NCBI GenBank assembly: GCA_903911985.1
Contig: CAIWFP010000370.1
Location: 1 to 13,606 of the forward strand
Reading direction: 5' to 3'
Source: an uncultured Sphingomonadales bacterium
Lineage (GTDB): Bacteria > Pseudomonadota > Alphaproteobacteria > Sphingomonadales > Sphingomonadaceae
Length of the DNA: 13,606 nucleotides
The notes under the pieces were generated by a model. It made no database searches. It was not told the DNA's origin and saw only the letters and a list, made by a program, of their open reading frames with translations. This document shows, piece after piece, positions 10,594-13,606 of this stretch. Position numbers and translations under genes: made by a program. Numbering within the stretch: position 1 is the stretch's first letter; every line of letters begins with the position of its first letter.

Positions 10594-11547
10594 ATGGCAA
10601 AAACAAAAGTCGCCATCATCGGCTCGGGCAATATCGGCACCGATCTGATGATCAAGATCATGCGCCTGTCCAAGGTGCTGGAAATGGGCGTGATGGTCGG
10701 CATCGACCCCACGTCCGACGGCCTCGCCCGCGCCGCGCGCATGGGTGCCGCCACCACCCATGAAGGCATTGAAGGGCTGATCAAAATGCCCGAATTCGCC
10801 GACATCGGCATCGTCTTTGACGCCACCAGTGCGGGCGCGCATCAGCGCAATAACGAAATCCTGCAGGCCCATGGCAAGCGGGTGATCGACCTGACCCCCG
10901 CCGCGATCGGGCCCTACACCATCCCGCCGGTCAACGGCGATGCCAACCTTGACGCGCTCAATGTCAACATGGTCACCTGCGGCGGGCAGGCGACCATCCC
11001 CATCGTCGCCGCGATCAACCGCGTCGCCAAGGTGCATTATGGCGAGATCGTCGCGTCGATCGCCAGCAAAAGCGCCGGCCCCGGCACCCGCGCCAACATC
11101 GACGAGTTCACCGAAACCACCTCGCAGGCGATTGTCGATGTCGGCGGCGCCACGCGCGGCAAGGCGATCATCGTGCTCAACCCGGCCGAACCCCCGCTGA
11201 TCATGCGCGATACCGTGTTTTGCCTCTGCGAGGATGCCGACCGCGAGGCGATCCGCGCCAGCATCGAGGCGATGGTCGCCGAGGTGCAGAGCTATGTGCC
11301 CGGCTATCGGCTGAAGCAGGCGGTGCAGTTCGAGCATATCGGCTCCAACCGTCCCCTGCGCATCCCCGAGATGGCCAGCACCGGCCGCACCGAGTTCACC
11401 GGCCTCAAGGTTTCGGTGTTCCTCGAGGTGGAGGGCGCGGCGCATTATCTCCCGGCTTACGCGGGCAACCTCGATATCATGACCTCGGCGGCACTGAAGA
11501 CCGCGGAGAAAATCGCCCTGCGGCATTTTGCGGGAGAAAACGCATGA
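10594..11547 (+). CDS. mhpF: Acetaldehyde dehydrogenase (acylating)
   Basis: Oxidises acetaldehyde to acetyl-CoA with NAD+ and CoA; in this family it forms a complex with the aldolase MhpE and receives the volatile aldehyde through a channel. The 317-residue length is typical. The N-terminal Rossmann motif is VAIIGSGNIGTDL (6-18), and the catalytic cysteine is Cys129 in NMVTCGGQATIPIV, as in DmpF/MhpF. It starts 5 bases after the mhpD stop, with AAAGGA inside the mhpD end as ribosome binding site. Its stop overlaps the mhpE start by 4 bases (ATGA), fitting coupled synthesis of the two complex partners. Confidence 0.95.
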   Translation: MAKTKVAIIGSGNIGTDLMIKIMRLSKVLEMGVMVGIDPTSDGLARAARMGAATTHEGIEGLIKMPEFADIGIVFDATSAGAHQRNNEILQAHGKRVIDLTPAAIGPYTIPPVNGDANLDALNVNMVTCGGQATIPIVAAINRVAKVHYGEIVASIASKSAGPGTRANIDEFTETTSQAIVDVGGATRGKAIIVLNPAEPPLIMRDTVFCLCEDADREAIRASIEAMVAEVQSYVPGYRLKQAVQFEHIGSNRPLRIPEMASTGRTEFTGLKVSVFLEVEGAAHYLPAYAGNLDIMTSAALKTAEKIALRHFAGENA

Positions 11548-12584
11548 CACTCAACAGCAGCTTTGCCGACCCCAAGGCCCAGAAACTCTACATTCAGGAC
11601 GTCACCCTGCGCGATGGCATGCACGCCATCCGCCACCAATATGGCCTCGACCATGTGCAGGCCATCGCCCGCGCGCTCGACAAGGCCAAGGTCGATGCCA
11701 TCGAGGTGGCGCATGGCGACGGGCTGCAGGGCTCCAGCTTCAACTACGGCTTCGGCGCCTATACCGACTGGGACTGGATCGGCGCCGTCGCCGAGGTGCT
11801 GGAACATTCGGTGCTCACCACCCTGCTGCTGCCCGGCATCGGCACCATCCACGACCTCAAGCACGCCTATGAGATGGGCGTGCGCTCGGTGCGCGTGGCC
11901 ACCCATTGCACCGAAGCCGACGTCGCCAGGCAGCATATCGAATATGCCCGCGGCCTTGGCATGGATGTTTCCGGCTTCCTGATGATGAGCCATATGACCA
12001 GTCCCGAGGCGCTGGCGAGCCAGGCTCTGCTGATGGAAAGCTATGGCGCGCATTGCGTCTATGTGACCGACAGCGGCGGCGCGATGAACATGGACGAATA
12101 TGCGGCGCGGGTGCAGGCTTACGACCGCGTGCTGAAGCCCGAAACACAGCGCGGGGTGCACGCGCATCACAATCTGTCGCTGGGTGTGGCAAACAGCATC
12201 GTCGCCGTGCAGAATGGCGCGGTGCGGGTTGATGCCTCGCTTGCCGGCATGGGCGCGGGGGCGGGCAATGCCCCGCTGGAAGTCTTCATCGCCGCCGCCG
12301 ACCGCATGGGCTGGAACCATGGCTGCGACCTTTATGCGCTGATGGACGCCGCCGAGGACCTTGTCCGCCCGCTGCAGGACCGTCCGGTGCGGGTCGATCG
12401 CGAGACGCTGACGCTGGGCTATGCCGGGGTCTATTCCTCCTTCCTGCGCCACGCCGAAAAGGCCAGCGACGATTATGGCGTCGACACCCGTTCCATCCTT
12501 GCCGAAGTCGGCAAACGCAAGATGGTCGGCGGGCAGGAAGACATGATCACCGATATCGCCCTCGATCTGGCGGGCAAGGGGTGA
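11544..12584 (+). CDS. mhpE: 4-hydroxy-2-oxovalerate aldolase
   Basis: Divalent-metal aldolase that splits 4-hydroxy-2-oxovalerate into pyruvate and acetaldehyde and hands the aldehyde to MhpF. The 346-residue protein has YIQDVTLRDGMHAIRHQY with Arg23, metal ligand Asp24 and catalytic His27, and metal ligands His206 and His208 in GVHAHHNLSLG. The C-terminal RKMVGGQEDMITDIALDLA is the family's usual ending, so the gene is complete. The frame is open upstream to 11220, but ATG 11544 has GGGAGAA before it, overlaps the mhpF stop as ATGA, and begins where homology begins. Last gene of the operon. Confidence 0.95.
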   Translation: MTLNSSFADPKAQKLYIQDVTLRDGMHAIRHQYGLDHVQAIARALDKAKVDAIEVAHGDGLQGSSFNYGFGAYTDWDWIGAVAEVLEHSVLTTLLLPGIGTIHDLKHAYEMGVRSVRVATHCTEADVARQHIEYARGLGMDVSGFLMMSHMTSPEALASQALLMESYGAHCVYVTDSGGAMNMDEYAARVQAYDRVLKPETQRGVHAHHNLSLGVANSIVAVQNGAVRVDASLAGMGAGAGNAPLEVFIAAADRMGWNHGCDLYALMDAAEDLVRPLQDRPVRVDRETLTLGYAGVYSSFLRHAEKASDDYGVDTRSILAEVGKRKMVGGQEDMITDIALDLAGKG

Positions 12585-12705
12585 GCGTGGCGGAGATCCC
12601 GCCAGCATCGGCTTTTGCGAAGCCGTCGACCTCGATTACGTCAGCGCATCGCCCTATCGCGTCCCCATCGCCAGGCTGGCAGCCGCACAGGTGGCGCTGG
12701 GTTAG
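12580..12705 (+). pseudogene. ppdK: 3' remnant of pyruvate phosphate dikinase
   Basis: From 12580 one frame reads GERGGDPASIGFCEAVDLDY followed by VSASPYRVPIARLAAAQVAL, G and a TAG at 12703-12705. This is the conserved C-terminal end of pyruvate phosphate dikinase (family pattern GEHGGDP, then YVS.SP.RVPIARLAAAQ). Only about 41 of some 880-890 codons remain. The recognisable part begins at the mhpE stop codon, and the same frame is closed by a TGA at 12544-12546 inside mhpE. It has no start of its own, so it is a leftover from a deletion or insertion event, not a gene. Confidence 0.8.
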
Positions 12706-12809
12706 GGTGGGCTTATGCTCTAGCATCACTCTGAACTGACGCACCGGATGTTCTTGTTTGTCGTCGCAGGGGCGTGGTCAACACTGATCGATTGACGCAG
12801 GAAATATGC

Positions 12810-13606
12810 ATGAAGCCTGTTTTGATAGTGGGTGGTGGCGCCGTGGGCAGCTTCCTTGCGGCAGGACTGGTCCAGGCGGGCAACAGAGTTTGCATTTTGG
12901 CGCGCGGCAGTCGGCTCGCCGATATTCAACGCTAAGGCATATTGCTCGTGGCGAACGGCGATGTTCAGCGAATTTCGGTGGAGGCGCGGCATGACTGCGA
13001 AGGTTTCGGCAAAGCGGAACTGATCTTGCTTTGCACAAAACTGGGCGATTTTTCCAGCGCGTTTGATCGTATCGAGGTTGCGGTTGGACAGGGAACCGGC
13101 ATCCTCACCCTCCAGAACGGTGTCGAGGCGCCGGAAATCGTTGCCCGACGTTTTCCCGGCGCTTCGGTCATCGCATCAAGAGTTCATGGCTTTTTTGAAT
13201 TGTCTGAACACACCGTTCGCCATGTCGGGGTCACGCCGTCGATCATCTTTGGTCATACCCACGGCCCCGATTGCGGAGCGGTTGAGCACCTCGATACACT
13301 CTTGCGCGGGGCCGGGATTGCGGGTGCCGCGTCGCCCGATATCATCAGGGAACTCTGGCAGAAATTCGCGCTTGCGAGTGCTTTCGGCGGAGTGGGTGCC
13401 GCCACCGGACTGGCCGCCGGCGCAATGCGCAAGGACGCCGATGCCTGGAGACTGCTGGAGGCGGCGATCAGGGAGGTTTGTGATCTGGCTTTGCACAAGG
13501 GCATTGCCTTGCCACCGGACTATCCCGGCCACATCTTGCATTTTGTCGCCAGCTTTCCACCCGATGCCACGACAACGCTGCAACGCGATCTCGAAGCCCG
13601 ACGCCC
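12810..13606 (+). pseudogene. panE: Ketopantoate reductase family gene with a nonsense codon, cut by the window end
   Basis: Starting at ATG 12810 (AGGAA six bases upstream) the frame reads MKPVLIVGGGAVGSFLAAGL, the NADP-binding Rossmann motif of 2-dehydropantoate 2-reductase (PanE/ApbA) proteins. It meets one TAA at codon 42 (12933-12935), then stays open for over 220 codons to the window edge. Later parts still look like the family: LLCTKLGD, TLQNGVE, the catalytic-lysine region LWQKFALASAFGG, and TTTLQRDLEARRP near the C-terminus. The usual asparagine four residues after that lysine is alanine here, as in some paralogues, so the substrate may not be ketopantoate. Because only one base change separates it from an intact frame, this is either a young pseudogene or a sequencing error. 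Confidence 0.8.

Noticed and set aside
11220..11543. N-terminal extension of mhpE
   Set aside because: This stretch is out-of-frame mhpF sequence; ATG 11544 overlaps the mhpF stop as ATGA.
11457..12608. 383-codon open frame on the minus strand opposite mhpE
   Set aside because: Antisense shadow of the aldolase with a His/Ala/Gly-rich translation and no recognisable domain.

Overview
The window looks like chromosomal DNA of a GC-rich alphaproteobacterium, most likely a sphingomonad (Sphingomonadales; Novosphingobium/Sphingobium type). The grounds are a TonB-dependent receptor with the DIVVTA-type TonB box common in that group, the codon use, and the mix of acyl-CoA and aromatic catabolism genes. 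No rRNA, tRNA, CRISPR array, transposase or phage gene was found.

Left part (1-7582, genes on the minus strand): a TonB-dependent outer-membrane receptor (74-2290), a 424-bp gap without a gene, then a tightly packed leucine-degradation operon read right to left: isovaleryl-CoA dehydrogenase (liuA), methylcrotonyl-CoA carboxylase carboxyltransferase subunit (liuB) and its biotin-carrying subunit (liuD). LiuA oxidises isovaleryl-CoA to 3-methylcrotonyl-CoA, and the LiuB/LiuD complex carboxylates that to 3-methylglutaconyl-CoA. The later enzymes (hydratase liuC, HMG-CoA lyase liuE) are not in the window. A LysR-type regulator (7583-8467) is divergent from liuA. The liuA leader holds a 9-bp inverted repeat that would pair with the ribosome binding site.

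Middle (8462-8861): a stem-loop shared by two converging stop codons, then an Lrp/AsnC regulator wrecked by an internal deletion and by a threefold 17-bp tandem duplication.

Right part (8862-12584): an IclR-family regulator divergent from a three-gene operon, 2-keto-4-pentenoate hydratase (mhpD), acylating acetaldehyde dehydrogenase (mhpF) and 4-hydroxy-2-oxovalerate aldolase (mhpE). Together these turn 2-hydroxypenta-2,4-dienoate, the end product of meta ring cleavage, into pyruvate and acetyl-CoA. No ring-cleavage or hydrolase gene lies in the window. Right after mhpE sits a 41-codon remnant of the 3' end of pyruvate phosphate dikinase, then a ketopantoate-reductase-like gene with a single nonsense codon that runs off the window edge.

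I see no convincing new multi-gene system. The most notable signals are three independent short tandem expansions (21 bp x4 in liuD, 17 bp x3 in the asnC remnant, 15 bp x3 in iclR), the hairpin over the liuA start, a possible frameshift at the receptor C-terminus, and the degraded genes on both sides of the iclR-mhp block, which suggest that this block lies at a rearrangement site.
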